DNA of 64,000 nt from Paenibacillus xylanexedens (GTDB lineage: Bacteria; Bacillota; Bacilli; Paenibacillales; Paenibacillaceae): the NCBI RefSeq assembly GCF_001908275.1, contig NZ_CP018620.1, forward strand, positions 3,968,001 to 4,032,000, given 5' to 3'. The notes under the pieces are model-generated. The model was not told the DNA's origin and searched no databases. It saw nothing but the letters and a program-made list of their open reading frames with translations. A program made the position numbers and the translations under genes. How positions within the stretch are numbered: position 1 is the stretch's first letter; each line of letters starts with the position of its first letter. This document shows, in pieces, positions 47,968 through 57,537 of this stretch.

Positions 47968-48009
47968 TCCATAGATCATAATCGACAATCGACTAGGAGG
48001 AATTATTCA

Positions 48010-49041
48010 ATGAAAGCACTCGTATATCAGGATCTCAAACAGGTGACTTACCAGGAGATTGAGGAGCCAACCATTCAAAAGCCAAACCAGGTGAAAATTA
48101 AAATCTATGGTTCCGGCATCTGCGGTACAGATCTGAATATTGTCAAAGGCAAAGTGCCGGCGAATAAAGGAACGATCATTGGTCATGAAGGCGTAGGCAC
48201 AGTGGTTGAGGTGGGCGACGACGTTCGTGGTTTCAAGATCGGTGATCGGGTATTGGTAGATCCCACGCAATCTTGCGGTACCTGCTCATACTGCCGTGAG
48301 GGTCTATTCATCTACTGCGAGAATTTTGATGACTATCAAGTAGGGATGACGACACACGGAACCTTTGCTGAATATTTTGTCGGGGACGAAAAGTATATCT
48401 ATGCCATCCCGGATTCCATGAGTTGGGAAACGGCCATGATGATCGAACCACTGGGATGTGTGCTTCAGACGTTCATGAAAGCAGGGACTAAGCCAAGTGA
48501 CTCTGTACTGGTCCTCGGTTCTGGAGCAATCGGTTCCCTGTGTCAGCTAGTTAGCAAACGATTGGCAAGGCTTACCGTAGGCACGGAAGTTGATCCATAC
48601 CGCAAAGAGTTTGCTTCAGGGATCGCGGATCATGTGTTCTATCCTCAGGATCTGACACTGGATAAAGTATACGAGATCAATAATAACAAAAAGTTTGATA
48701 TTGTAGTGGACGCGGTTGGTAACCAGCTTCATGTAGGATTTGAGCTGATTGCCAAAGGCGGAAAAATTATTCCTATGGGATATGACGACAGTTATGAGGT
48801 GACGTTCAAATCAACAGCCGTGATTAATGATGGCATTAGTATCATCGGTGCAGTTGCTAATCACTCGATGATCAGTACGGCACTGAAATTTGCCCAAAGC
48901 ATCCCGGAACTGGAACAGATGGTGACAGCCAAGGAACTGCTGAGTGATTATGAACAGGCCTTTAACGGAACGATTGGTTATGACATGCACACTGGAGAGA
49001 AATTGCCGATGAACTCGGTCAAAACAGCTCTTATCCTATAA
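48010..49041 (+). CDS. Zinc-dependent medium-chain dehydrogenase
   Basis: 343-residue MDR alcohol/polyol dehydrogenase. Catalytic zinc ligands are in GICGTD and GHEGVG; the structural zinc loop is CGTCSYCREGLFIYC; the cofactor motif is VLVLGSGAIGSL near 168. It most resembles sorbitol/threonine-type dehydrogenases, which oxidise a secondary alcohol. Placed directly behind an aminotransferase gene (42-base gap, AGGAGG site), it could make the keto substrate for amination. Substrate not identified. Confidence 0.9.
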   Translation: MKALVYQDLKQVTYQEIEEPTIQKPNQVKIKIYGSGICGTDLNIVKGKVPANKGTIIGHEGVGTVVEVGDDVRGFKIGDRVLVDPTQSCGTCSYCREGLFIYCENFDDYQVGMTTHGTFAEYFVGDEKYIYAIPDSMSWETAMMIEPLGCVLQTFMKAGTKPSDSVLVLGSGAIGSLCQLVSKRLARLTVGTEVDPYRKEFASGIADHVFYPQDLTLDKVYEINNNKKFDIVVDAVGNQLHVGFELIAKGGKIIPMGYDDSYEVTFKSTAVINDGISIIGAVANHSMISTALKFAQSIPELEQMVTAKELLSDYEQAFNGTIGYDMHTGEKLPMNSVKTALIL

Positions 49042-49133
49042 GAGGTACGATAAGCATGTAGACATTAGCGGGTTTGCCGCTGCGATAAGTTGGAATTCGC
49101 AGCGGTGAAAACCGCAGAAGGAAGGGATATCGA

Positions 49134-50378
49134 TTGAAATTGCTTCAAGATTTGCCGAAGAATCCACGCTACTCCATTTTACTCGAACCGGTATGGGCCA
49201 TTCCGGGCACGATCGTTCTCTTTTACGCTCCTTTATATATGAAGGAAGCCGGACTTTCGGACATAGAAATCGGTTTAATCAATTCGGTGAATCTTTATTT
49301 TGCCTTTATCTTTCAATTGTTTGCGGGTTCCATTACGAATAAGCTGGGACGAAAACGAACAACACTGATCTTTGATCTGCTTGCCTGGAGTGTTCCCATG
49401 TTCATCTGGGCCTTCTCCCAGAACTTCTGGCTGTTCCTGATCGCTTATTTACTGAATGCTACATCCAAGTTTGTAACGGTTGCCTTTAACTGTCTGATCA
49501 TAGAGGATGTGGAGGAACACAAACGATCCAAGGTATTTGCCATTCTCAACATGATTATTACAGGGGCTGGTGTACTCACGCCTATTGCCGGGGTGGTCAT
49601 TGCTGATTATGGTATTGTGCCTACACTCGCCAGTATTTACTTTGTTGGAGGCATCCTCATGACCGCCATGTTTTTCATTCGTAACCGATACACGGATGAG
49701 ACCGAGGTCGGCAAGGAACTTATGGGATTGCATAGTAAAACCCGCGTGCTTCAGAGCTTGGGTTCAAGTCTGCGCCTGTTCGGCAAATCGTTCTACAAAC
49801 GAAGACTTTTTCCGATCATTCTGATCACGGTGTTATCCAATCTGATCTTGCAGCTGAATTTCTTCCAGGTCATATTCTTCAAGGAACAGTTGAAATTTGA
49901 TGACCGTGTTATTTCGTTTATCCCAGTAGTGACTGCGGTAACCGTCATGCTGCTCTATCTGGTCATCATTCCGCGATTGAAACGGCGTTCGGAAGAAAAG
50001 TATGTTGGTTTTTCCATCGTGCTTAGCACGGCCGGAGCCATTCTGTTTCTGTTGATCCCTGTGGGGAATATAGGGATGTTGTTTCTCACGCTAATCGTGC
50101 TCGCTGCGGGTAACTTCATTTTGCAGACGTACCGGGATTCCCTGCTGATGAACCGATTGGGTACGCATGAGAAAGCCGATATGTTCTCGGCCGTGCAGAC
50201 CGTCATGACGCTTACAGCCATTCCATCCGGTTACCTGACGGGCCTGCTCTACCATCACAATCCAACACTGTTATTCAGCGTCATTCTTGGTCTATATGTC
50301 GTACTCATGGTCATTATGTTTTTCCTGCCAGATCCACAAAAGCACTCCCAAGTGCTGGAACCTTACAAAAATATGTAG
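49134..50378 (+). CDS. MFS transporter
   Basis: 414 residues and 12 predicted membrane helices. MFS motif A is NKLGRKRTTLIFDLL near 65; the N-terminus is YSILLEPVWAIPGTIVLFYAPLYM. The long central loop has GKELMGLHSKTRVLQSLGSSLR. The start is TTG with GAAGGAAGG upstream. It may export the product, or import the substrate, of the enzymes encoded by the cluster. A hairpin (CCGCTGC/GCAGCGG, 49079-49107) lies in the gap before it. Confidence 0.88.
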   Translation: MKLLQDLPKNPRYSILLEPVWAIPGTIVLFYAPLYMKEAGLSDIEIGLINSVNLYFAFIFQLFAGSITNKLGRKRTTLIFDLLAWSVPMFIWAFSQNFWLFLIAYLLNATSKFVTVAFNCLIIEDVEEHKRSKVFAILNMIITGAGVLTPIAGVVIADYGIVPTLASIYFVGGILMTAMFFIRNRYTDETEVGKELMGLHSKTRVLQSLGSSLRLFGKSFYKRRLFPIILITVLSNLILQLNFFQVIFFKEQLKFDDRVISFIPVVTAVTVMLLYLVIIPRLKRRSEEKYVGFSIVLSTAGAILFLLIPVGNIGMLFLTLIVLAAGNFILQTYRDSLLMNRLGTHEKADMFSAVQTVMTLTAIPSGYLTGLLYHHNPTLLFSVILGLYVVLMVIMFFLPDPQKHSQVLEPYKNM

Positions 50379-50438
50379 AAAAAGGGGTTTACTGTATCTG
50401 GAGCGAATATGTAGTACAGAAAAAACTAGTAAATGCAT

Positions 50439-50604
50439 GTTCAAAAAGAGCGGTTTTCAGTACCAAGAAGATGGGATGAAGCTAGAAATGGAGTAGCGGA
50501 GCGTAGGAAAACTACGTGAGCAACGGACATTTCGGCTGAATGCCATATTCGATGCTGATGATGCCACTAGGCATCCTTCGTAATCAAAAGCGGACTTTTT
50601 GAAC
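50439..50604. repeat. MITE-like palindromic repeat, 166 bp
   Basis: Terminal inverted repeats GTTCAAAAAGAGCGG (50439-50453) and the complement of GCGGACTTTTTGAAC (50590-50604) enclose non-coding DNA rich in stems: CGTAG/CTACG around 50497-50517 and GATGCC/GGCATC around 50559-50574. No transposase frame is inside. It looks like a miniature element or a conserved structured intergenic repeat. Confidence 0.6.
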
Positions 50605-50643
50605 TACCTCTAGAACATATTTTAACTTGGGAGGCTGCTAAAA

Positions 50644-51237
50644 ATGACTAACGTAATGACAACAGAAGCACGGAAGCAATGGAGTTGGATGAACGAGCCC
50701 GAAAGCTGGTCCTATACCGATCAGGGAGGTGTGCTGGTGGAAGCGAAGGCGGACACCGACTTTTTCCAAGATCCAGCGGGGAAGCACATTCGTGCAACTG
50801 CTCCTTTCTTGTCGATGCCTGTGCCTGGCGATTTCGAAATCACAACTCAATTAACCGTTGATATGAAAAATCAATATGATTCCGGATGTCTGATGGTGAT
50901 GGCGGATGATCTTAACTGGTGCAAAATTTGTTTTGAGTATGATGGAAAAGTGCCTACCATCGTGTCGGTGGTGACACGTGATGGTTCATCCGATGATTGT
51001 AATTCGGTTGAAGTCTCCGTACCTGATCCCTATCTGCGTATACGCAAAGTAGAGGGCTGCATATCATTCTTTTATTCACCCGATGGGGATGAGTGGAAAC
51101 TAATTCGTTATTTCGGCATGCCGATAAAAGGGGAACTTCGAGCTGGATTAGTTGTTCAGTCGCCGACTGGAACGGGCTGTACGTGTCACTTTTTATCCGT
51201 GAACGTTACTCATCCGGACTTGACCGCACGTTTCTAA
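50644..51237 (+). CDS. DUF1349 family protein (YesU-like)
   Basis: 197 residues of the DUF1349 concanavalin-like fold. Supporting features: WSWMNEPESWSYTDQGGVLVEAKADTDFFQDP at the start, GDFEITTQLTVDMKNQYDSGCLMVMADDLNWCKICFEY in the middle and LRIRKVEGCISFFYSPDGDEWKLIRYF near 150. Relatives such as YesU occur in carbohydrate-utilisation loci and have a possible sugar-binding role. GGGAGG precedes the ATG. It lies after the MITE-like repeat and 39 bases before the HAD gene. Confidence 0.85.
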   Translation: MTNVMTTEARKQWSWMNEPESWSYTDQGGVLVEAKADTDFFQDPAGKHIRATAPFLSMPVPGDFEITTQLTVDMKNQYDSGCLMVMADDLNWCKICFEYDGKVPTIVSVVTRDGSSDDCNSVEVSVPDPYLRIRKVEGCISFFYSPDGDEWKLIRYFGMPIKGELRAGLVVQSPTGTGCTCHFLSVNVTHPDLTARF

Positions 51238-51276
51238 TCCGCTCCCCCGGCCGATCATTGGAGGGAGAACAGGTTC

Positions 51277-51918
51277 ATGGTAAAAGCATTTATATTTGAT
51301 TTTGATGGACTCATTGTTGATACAGAGACACCTTGGTATTATGCGTTTCGCGATATTTATGAAGAGCACGGAGTGGAACTTGGTCTGGAGCTTTGGTCGA
51401 AAAATGTGGGGACATCCTTTGAGGAATTTCATCCATTTCTGTATCTGGAGCAAGCGCTCCAAAAAAAGATAGATCATGATCATATCAAACTGCTCTCTGA
51501 ACAGAAATACGAAGTCTATTTGGGACAGGCTGCCATTCTTCCAGGGGTGTATGAATTGCTTCAGTCTGCGAGGGAAAAGGGGATTCAGCTTGCGGTTGCT
51601 TCCAGCTCCACACGGGACTGGGTGCATGGTTACTTGCAGAAATTAGGCATTTTCGATTATTTCACAGTCGTTCATACATCCGAGGATGTGAAACGAGTGA
51701 AACCGGACCCTGAACTGTACCTTCTTGCTCTCCAGAGTCTTGGGATCGAGGCTTCCGAAGCGATTGTGTTCGAAGACTCACCTAATGGCTTGAAGGCAGC
51801 CAATGCAGCAGGTATTCGGTGTATCATCGTACCTAACGAGGTAACGCGTGGTCTGGAATTCGCCATGCATGAACTGCGGTTATCCTCGCTGGCCGAGATC
51901 AATATGGAGGCGCTCTAA
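51277..51918 (+). CDS. HAD-superfamily phosphatase (beta-phosphoglucomutase-like)
   Basis: 213-residue HAD hydrolase. Motif I is FDFDGLIVDTE with nucleophile Asp8 and acid/base Asp10; motif II is AVASSST near 108; motif III is the Lys in VKRVKPDPELYL; motif IV is IVFEDSPNGLKAANAAG. The helical cap at 15-85 is of the C1 type. It likely dephosphorylates a sugar phosphate. GGAGGG precedes the ATG. Its stop overlaps that of the convergent AraC gene by 4 bases. Confidence 0.9.
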   Translation: MVKAFIFDFDGLIVDTETPWYYAFRDIYEEHGVELGLELWSKNVGTSFEEFHPFLYLEQALQKKIDHDHIKLLSEQKYEVYLGQAAILPGVYELLQSAREKGIQLAVASSSTRDWVHGYLQKLGIFDYFTVVHTSEDVKRVKPDPELYLLALQSLGIEASEAIVFEDSPNGLKAANAAGIRCIIVPNEVTRGLEFAMHELRLSSLAEINMEAL

Positions 51919-52730
51919 TCCAGATACTGCTTGCGTAGCTCGATAGGGGAGATCCCTTCGTATTTTTTGAACACTGATCCAAAGTAACTGGCACTGTTGA
52001 AACCAACGGCTTTGGCTATTTCATGAGCGGTCGTAGCGTTATTTTCGATGAGCATTTCCTTGGCTTTCAACAACCGATATCGCATCAGATACTCCAGTGG
52101 AGTCATTTGAAATTCTTTTTTGAATATCCGATTGAGGTGCTGCTCGGTAACGTCCATCTGCTCAGCCAACAAGGGGAGAGAAATATCCTGATGATAATTT
52201 TGTTTGATAAAAGTAATGAGTTCATCCAATCTTAATCGGGCATCAGAACGTTCGTAAGCACTATAGCGTTCACCTTCAATGGTTAATCTGACCAAAAGCA
52301 TGTACAGTAATGCGGAGACGTGCCAGATCTGATCCTTGTGCCGGGACTGCAGCGCCAACGTAATTTCACGCAACAGGATATGAAGCATTCCATCCGGCTT
52401 GAAGGCGCGCAGCTCCCCGATCTGCAAGGTATGCAAGAACCGTGGCAACAAATAGCCATTGAAAGACAGACAATCAAATCGTAATGAATCACTCAGATTG
52501 TGGTAACGGTAGGTTACCTCCGGGAACAAAATGAGAGCGGTCCCTTTTTTGATCGAAAATTCATGATTCTTTGCTGCGATTCGCCCTGTTCCTCCGATGC
52601 ACTGTACAATGCTGTAATCCCGTGAATGGTCGCTCCAATTCATCAATTCATCAACGGTCAACTGGTTTTGCCCTGTAATCATGAGCGGCATATCGGTATC
52701 CAGCGGATTCCCCATGCTAGGTTTCGGCAT
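51915..52730 (-). CDS. AraC-family regulator
   Basis: 271 residues. The N-terminal cupin region (IVQCIGGTGRIAAKNHEFSIKKGTALILFPEVTYRYH) senses a ligand; the C-terminal region has two HTH motifs (ISLPLLAEQMDVTEQHLNRIFKKEF and TTAHEIAKAVGFNSASYFGSVFKKYEGISPIELRK). It converges on the HAD gene and could regulate either that cluster or the FAD oxidoreductase gene it faces divergently. Confidence 0.9.
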   Translation of the reverse strand: MPKPSMGNPLDTDMPLMITGQNQLTVDELMNWSDHSRDYSIVQCIGGTGRIAAKNHEFSIKKGTALILFPEVTYRYHNLSDSLRFDCLSFNGYLLPRFLHTLQIGELRAFKPDGMLHILLREITLALQSRHKDQIWHVSALLYMLLVRLTIEGERYSAYERSDARLRLDELITFIKQNYHQDISLPLLAEQMDVTEQHLNRIFKKEFQMTPLEYLMRYRLLKAKEMLIENNATTAHEIAKAVGFNSASYFGSVFKKYEGISPIELRKQYLD

Positions 52731-52855
52731 CGTCGTGTTATTCCTCTTTTCGTTAAAGGATCATGTGCGTAAGTGGCGTGGTTACAGCGTTAAAAGAAAC
52801 CTAGAAAGAATTATATTACATAAATGGGATAATTTTAATTGAATGACGAGCAATA

Positions 52856-52872
52856 TATAAAACGTTTTCATA
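52856..52872. promoter_or_regulatory. cre-like palindrome
   Basis: AAAACGTTTTCA at 52859-52870 matches the core and right half of the CcpA cre consensus; the left end has AT instead of TG. It lies between the AraC gene and the FAD oxidoreductase gene. Confidence 0.35.
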
Positions 52873-53025
52873 TAAATGCTTCAACAATTATTAATTGGAT
52901 AAATGAGTATGAACTTTGGTCTGATCAGCCTCTATTTATGGATCTAAAAGTACGCCCGCCTTGCCAACAGAATGCGAAACGGTATACGCTATAAGGAATG
53001 AGTGATTAAAGAAAGGGATGCAAAC

Positions 53026-54168
53026 ATGAAGAAAGTCATCGTAGTCGGATCGGGTATTCTGGGGGCATCAACAGCCTATCAATTAGCCAAACATGGCGCA
53101 GAGGTCATCATCGTAGATCGAAAAGATATAGGACAGGCAACGGATGCAGCTGCCGGTATCATCTGTCCATGGCTGTCACAGCGTCGCAATCAGGACTGGT
53201 ATCAGCTCGCCAAGGCTGGTGCGCGGTTCTATCCTGGCATCATAGCGGAGCTTGAAGGCGAAGGAGAAACGGAAACCGGTTATGCTCAAGTGGGCGCGCT
53301 TAGTATTCATACGGACGAGGATAAAATCAACAAGATGGAAGAGCGGGCCCATCTTCGCAAAGAGGATGCACCGGAGATTGGCGACATTACACCTCTTGAT
53401 GACAAAGAAACCCGTGAACGTTTTCCATTGCTGGATGAACGTTATCAATCGGTACATATCAGTGGTGCTGCACGTATAGATGGAAGGGCGCTGCGCGATG
53501 CCTTGATCCGATCTGCACAGCGGAATGGAGCGGAAGTGATCCATGGAGACGCCACGCTTCAATTCGAAGCGGATCGGGTCATTGGTGTGAGTGTTAATGA
53601 TCAGCGTTTCCTTGCAGATGAAGTCGTTGTCTGTGCAGGTGCATGGGCCAAAGAACTGCTGAAGCCACTAGGCGTACACTTTAAAGTGCATTATCAAAAG
53701 GCACAAATTATGCATCTACATGTCACGGATGGGGAGGATACAGGCCGCTGGCCTGTGATCATGCCACCTTCTGATCAATATCTGCTGGCCTTTGATCAAC
53801 AGAAGATTGTGATTGGTGCCACTCATGAAAATGATGTGGAGGGTTATGATACAAAAGTAACTGCAGGGGGCATACAGGAAGTTTTGAATAAAGGCCTGGA
53901 ACTGGCGCCGGGGCTCGCCAATAGCACATTCCAGGAGGTAAGAGTTGGGTTCCGTCCGTTCACACCTGGCTTTCTACCAGTAATGGGGGCTGTCCCAGGC
54001 TGGCAAGGTCTGATTACCGCGAATGGACTTGGAGCCTCTGGACTGACCATGGGTCCTTTTATCGGGAGTCAACTGGCGAAACTAGCTCTCGGTATGGAAC
54101 TGGATATCGATATTGAGCCCTACACTGTTGGCAAAGCAATGGATGAAATTGAAAGAGGTGGGTCATGA
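53026..54168 (+). CDS. FAD-dependent amine oxidoreductase (DAO family)
   Basis: About 380 residues of the D-amino-acid oxidase/glycine oxidase fold. FAD-binding motif KVIVVGSGILGASTAYQLAKHG at the start, then VDRKDIGQATDAAAGIICPW; DEVVVCAGAWAKEL near 200; and the C-terminal VRVGFRPFTPGFLPVMG...GLITANGLGASGLTMGP, which closes over the flavin. It would oxidise an amino acid or secondary amine. ATG at 53026 is preferred, as AAAGGG lies 8 bases before it. The stop overlaps the next start by 4 bases. Confidence 0.9.
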   Translation: MKKVIVVGSGILGASTAYQLAKHGAEVIIVDRKDIGQATDAAAGIICPWLSQRRNQDWYQLAKAGARFYPGIIAELEGEGETETGYAQVGALSIHTDEDKINKMEERAHLRKEDAPEIGDITPLDDKETRERFPLLDERYQSVHISGAARIDGRALRDALIRSAQRNGAEVIHGDATLQFEADRVIGVSVNDQRFLADEVVVCAGAWAKELLKPLGVHFKVHYQKAQIMHLHVTDGEDTGRWPVIMPPSDQYLLAFDQQKIVIGATHENDVEGYDTKVTAGGIQEVLNKGLELAPGLANSTFQEVRVGFRPFTPGFLPVMGAVPGWQGLITANGLGASGLTMGPFIGSQLAKLALGMELDIDIEPYTVGKAMDEIERGGS

Positions 54169-54452
54169 CATATTCACAACGTGTATCCGATGGAGCGAAC
54201 TCGTCTGACATCATATATCTGGAACATCAGATCGGTACGACAAAAGAAAAACTGCGCATAGCTTTTGAGAAACAAGAAACATACAAAAGCGAATTGTCGG
54301 AATTGAAGTCATCACCAATCAGGAATGCATCGGAAAACAATTCTGAAGAGCAAATCTTAATGGAGAAGGCAAGCCAAACGAAGAACTTGATTGAAACCCT
54401 GTCTGAACAACTGGAGCAACTACAGGAAGCATTAGCGAAACTAGGCGATTGA
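54165..54452 (+). CDS. Small coiled-coil protein of unknown function
   Basis: 95 residues, strongly charged, nearly all helical with heptad-like spacing (LEHQIGTTKEKLRIAFEKQE, LIETLSEQLEQLQEALAKL). It starts within the stop of the FAD oxidoreductase gene, so the two are translated together. No family recognised. Confidence 0.72.
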   Translation: MTYSQRVSDGANSSDIIYLEHQIGTTKEKLRIAFEKQETYKSELSELKSSPIRNASENNSEEQILMEKASQTKNLIETLSEQLEQLQEALAKLGD

Positions 54453-54515
54453 TCGGCTCGTATGGCTTATCTCTCTGAGACATCGACAGAAATAATATAC
54501 GATACGTATAAAACG

Positions 54516-54543
54516 AAAACCCCTTATATTAAGGGGTTTTTCT
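54516..54543 (+). terminator. Terminator after the FAD oxidoreductase unit
   Basis: AAAACCCCTTA pairs with TAAGGGGTTTT across a TAT loop, ending in TTTTT. Confidence 0.92.
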
Positions 54544-54667
54544 GATTTAGTTCAAATGGTTTATATCAATAAATGAACACATGGTATAAAATGGAATCAG
54601 GTGCTGAACTGTCAATTCAGGTACCCATGTAACCAATCACGAAACTATGCTGAGAGGTGGATTCCAA

Positions 54668-55900
54668 ATGTATAAAGAAGTGATACGTGTTGAGGACATT
54701 ACAGGCTTCCAGTCCAGATCTGAAGAGTTTTTCCCACTGCACTGGTTTCGAAAAATGCTGTCCGAGCATCCTGTGTACTATCACGAAGATACAGACACCT
54801 GGAATGTGTTCAGATACGATGATGTGAAGCAGGTTCTCAGTAATCATGAGTATTTTTCAGCCGAAGGAACCCGGACAACGATTGCCGTTGGAGCAAAGAA
54901 CAATGAAGGCACACCTCCAGACAAATTAAACATATCAAGTATCGATCCTCCCCGTCATCAAAAAAGTCGTTCGTTGTTATCGGCTGCTTTTACACCGCGT
55001 AGTCTGAAAAACTGGGAGCCACGAATTCGCAACATTGCAGAGCAATTGGTAGCCGATATTGAGCCAAATACGACCATTGATATCGTACAAGCATTAGCTG
55101 CTCCGCTGCCTTCCATGGTGATGGCGGACCTGCTCGGCATCCCTCTCACAGACAGCCATCGCTTCAAGAACTGGGTAGATATTCTGTTTCAACCCACCAA
55201 TCCAAAGACGGCTGAGGAGAGTGAACTGAAAAAGCAAACTGCCGCGAAAGAGTACTATCAATTCCTGTACCCCATTGTGGTTTATAAACGGACTCATCCG
55301 GGTGAGGATATCATTACGGATCTGTTGAACGTCGATGTTGAGGGGGAGAAGTTCACGGAGGATGAGGTTGTTCGCACGACCATGCTTCTGCTTGGAGCCG
55401 GTATAGAGACAACGAGTCATATGGTTTCAAATACGTTCTATTCCTTCCTCTACGATGACCCGAGCTTGTATGGGCAACTCAGGCAGAACCCCGAATGGGT
55501 TCCGCTCGCAGTGGAAGAAATGCTTCGTTATCGGTTCCATAATGCCAAGCGGCATCGGACAGTAAAGCAGGATAATCAACTGCTCGGAGTGGATTTGAAA
55601 AAAGGAGATGTTGTCATCTCCTGGATGAGTGCAGCCAATATGGATGAACAGATGTTTGAAAACCCCTTTGAGCTGAATATTCATCGTCGGAATAACAAAA
55701 GACATCTTACCTTTGGTAATGGCCCACACTTTTGTCTAGGTGCCCCGCTGGCAAGAATGGAACTCAGCATTGCCTTGACAGCATTTGTGGAGAAGATTGC
55801 TCGGATTGAACCGGTGGAGTCCTTTGATCTGGAGAATAATCTGGCCACTTCAGCTCCTGGGCAGTCGTTGACCCATCTTCCAGTGAAGATCGTTGGGTAG
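54668..55900 (+). CDS. Cytochrome P450
   Basis: About 410 residues, the usual size of a soluble bacterial P450. The I-helix has LLGAGIETTSH (A-G-x-E-T), the K-helix has EEMLRYRF (E-x-x-R), and the heme loop is FGNGPHFCLGAP with Cys356 as ligand. The overall pattern is close to Bacillus CYP109/CYP107-type enzymes. The start at 54668 follows AGAGGTGG by 7 bases. No ferredoxin or reductase gene lies beside it, and it ends at a terminator, so the substrate is open. Confidence 0.93.
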   Translation: MYKEVIRVEDITGFQSRSEEFFPLHWFRKMLSEHPVYYHEDTDTWNVFRYDDVKQVLSNHEYFSAEGTRTTIAVGAKNNEGTPPDKLNISSIDPPRHQKSRSLLSAAFTPRSLKNWEPRIRNIAEQLVADIEPNTTIDIVQALAAPLPSMVMADLLGIPLTDSHRFKNWVDILFQPTNPKTAEESELKKQTAAKEYYQFLYPIVVYKRTHPGEDIITDLLNVDVEGEKFTEDEVVRTTMLLLGAGIETTSHMVSNTFYSFLYDDPSLYGQLRQNPEWVPLAVEEMLRYRFHNAKRHRTVKQDNQLLGVDLKKGDVVISWMSAANMDEQMFENPFELNIHRRNNKRHLTFGNGPHFCLGAPLARMELSIALTAFVEKIARIEPVESFDLENNLATSAPGQSLTHLPVKIVG

Positions 55901-55929
55901 AGGGAAAGGTTCATACGGGATACAACCTA

Positions 55930-55971
55930 AAAAGCGGCAGATCAGACGTAAACGTCTTGATCTGCCGCTTT
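55930..55971. terminator. Bidirectional terminator between P450 and MFS genes
   Basis: Long stem AAAGCGGCAGATCA with TGATCTGCCGCTTT, extended by ACGT/ACGT, lies between convergent genes. Confidence 0.87.
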
Positions 55972-56001
55972 GTTATCCAAGCAAGTATGAGGCTTGACAC
56001 C

Positions 56002-57501
56002 TTAATTTGAATTCATGGAAACTTTTTGTCTTACCACCTGTTTGATTTCTTCCTCTTTGGCTTGTTTGGTGCGTTTGATAAAGAAGGAAAGGACCAATCC
56101 CACAACAGCGATACCGATGATAACAACATAAGCATCATTGATACCCTGGATCATGGATTCTGTAGCAAGCTGTTGTTGACTGAGACCATTGGCTGCACCA
56201 GTCGCCATCATATCCTGTACGTGTGCCGTTGTACGGGAGGTCATGACACTTACGAGCAATGAAGTACCTACAGCGCCAGCCACTTGTCTGACGGTGTTGG
56301 AGATAGCTGTACCGTGTGCACCAAGTCTTGGTGGCAGTTGGTTAAGTCCCGCAGTCTGAATCGGCATCATGAGCAGAGCCATACCAATTCGGCGGCCGGT
56401 AGACATTAATACCAGGTAACCATAACTGGTTGAATCCGTTAAGTCGATGAAACCAATTGTCGTCACGATGGTGATCACCATCCCGATAACAGCGAGCCAT
56501 TTCGCTCCAAATCGGTCAAACAATTTTCCGGCTACAGGCATCAGGAAGCCCATGACAAGAGCACCCGGGAGCAGTAATAATCCGGACTCCAGTGCAGTGT
56601 AACCACGTGCGTTCTGGAGATACAAGGGAAGCAACATCATGTCAGCATACATGATCATTGTAATCGCGATACTAATAACCGTGGTCAGGGAGAACATGTT
56701 GTACTTGAAAGCCCGCAGATCAAGCAGGGGAGTTTCAGATACGAGCTGACGCCATGTGAACAGCGCAAGAGCAACAATTCCAGCCGCAATGCAGATAAGA
56801 ACTTCTGCACTTGACCATCCCAGACTTCCTGCTCTGCTGAAACCATAGAGCAATGCACCAAATCCGATCGTGGACAGCACCACACTGATCGTGTCGAACT
56901 TCGTACTAACCCGTTCGGATACATTCTTCAGGTATACAAACGCAAAGGCAATGACAATAAGGGTTAATGGAATCATGCCGTAGAACATCGTTTGCCAAGA
57001 GTAGTTTTCCAGAACATAACCGGCAAGGGTAGGCCCGATTGCAGGGGCGAAAATGATGGCAAAGCCAACCATACCCATCGCAGATCCACGTTTTTCAGGA
57101 GCAAACAAGGTCAAAATAACGTTCATCAAGAGCGGCATGATAATGCCGGCGCCCGCTGCCTGAATCATGCGTCCTGTCAGCAATGTGCCGAAGTTGGTTG
57201 CAAGAGCGGATACGATGGTACCAATCAGGAAAATAAACATTGATGCTTGGAATAATTGCTTGGTTGAAAAGCGTTGCATGAAGTAGGCTGTAATGGGGAT
57301 CAGCACCCCGTTCACCAGCATGTAACCTGTTGTTAACCATTGTGCTGTTGCAGCGGAGATGTTAAAATCACCCATCAGTTCCGGTGTAGCGACACTCATG
57401 ATCGTTTGATTCAACGTTGCAAGGAAGGCTCCCAAAATCATAATAAACAGGATGGGGCCTTTCTTTACCGATAATTCATCTTGTACTCTAACCTGACTCA
57501 A
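56002..57501 (-). CDS. MFS multidrug exporter, DHA2/EmrB-QacA family
   Basis: 499 residues and 14 predicted helices. TM1 ILGAFLATLNQTIMSVATPEL is typical of EmrB/LmrB-type pumps; motif A is AYFMQRFSTKQLFQAS and motif C region MVGFAIIFAPAIGPTLAGYVLENYSW. The C-terminus is basic/acidic and cytoplasmic. Start codon is TTG with AAAGGA upstream. It is divergent from a TetR regulator at 57723, the usual repressor arrangement. Confidence 0.92.
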   Translation of the reverse strand: MSQVRVQDELSVKKGPILFIMILGAFLATLNQTIMSVATPELMGDFNISAATAQWLTTGYMLVNGVLIPITAYFMQRFSTKQLFQASMFIFLIGTIVSALATNFGTLLTGRMIQAAGAGIIMPLLMNVILTLFAPEKRGSAMGMVGFAIIFAPAIGPTLAGYVLENYSWQTMFYGMIPLTLIVIAFAFVYLKNVSERVSTKFDTISVVLSTIGFGALLYGFSRAGSLGWSSAEVLICIAAGIVALALFTWRQLVSETPLLDLRAFKYNMFSLTTVISIAITMIMYADMMLLPLYLQNARGYTALESGLLLLPGALVMGFLMPVAGKLFDRFGAKWLAVIGMVITIVTTIGFIDLTDSTSYGYLVLMSTGRRIGMALLMMPIQTAGLNQLPPRLGAHGTAISNTVRQVAGAVGTSLLVSVMTSRTTAHVQDMMATGAANGLSQQQLATESMIQGINDAYVVIIGIAVVGLVLSFFIKRTKQAKEEEIKQVVRQKVSMNSN

Positions 57502-57537
57502 TCCTTTTCATCCTTTCAATCCACGCGTGACTAAATT

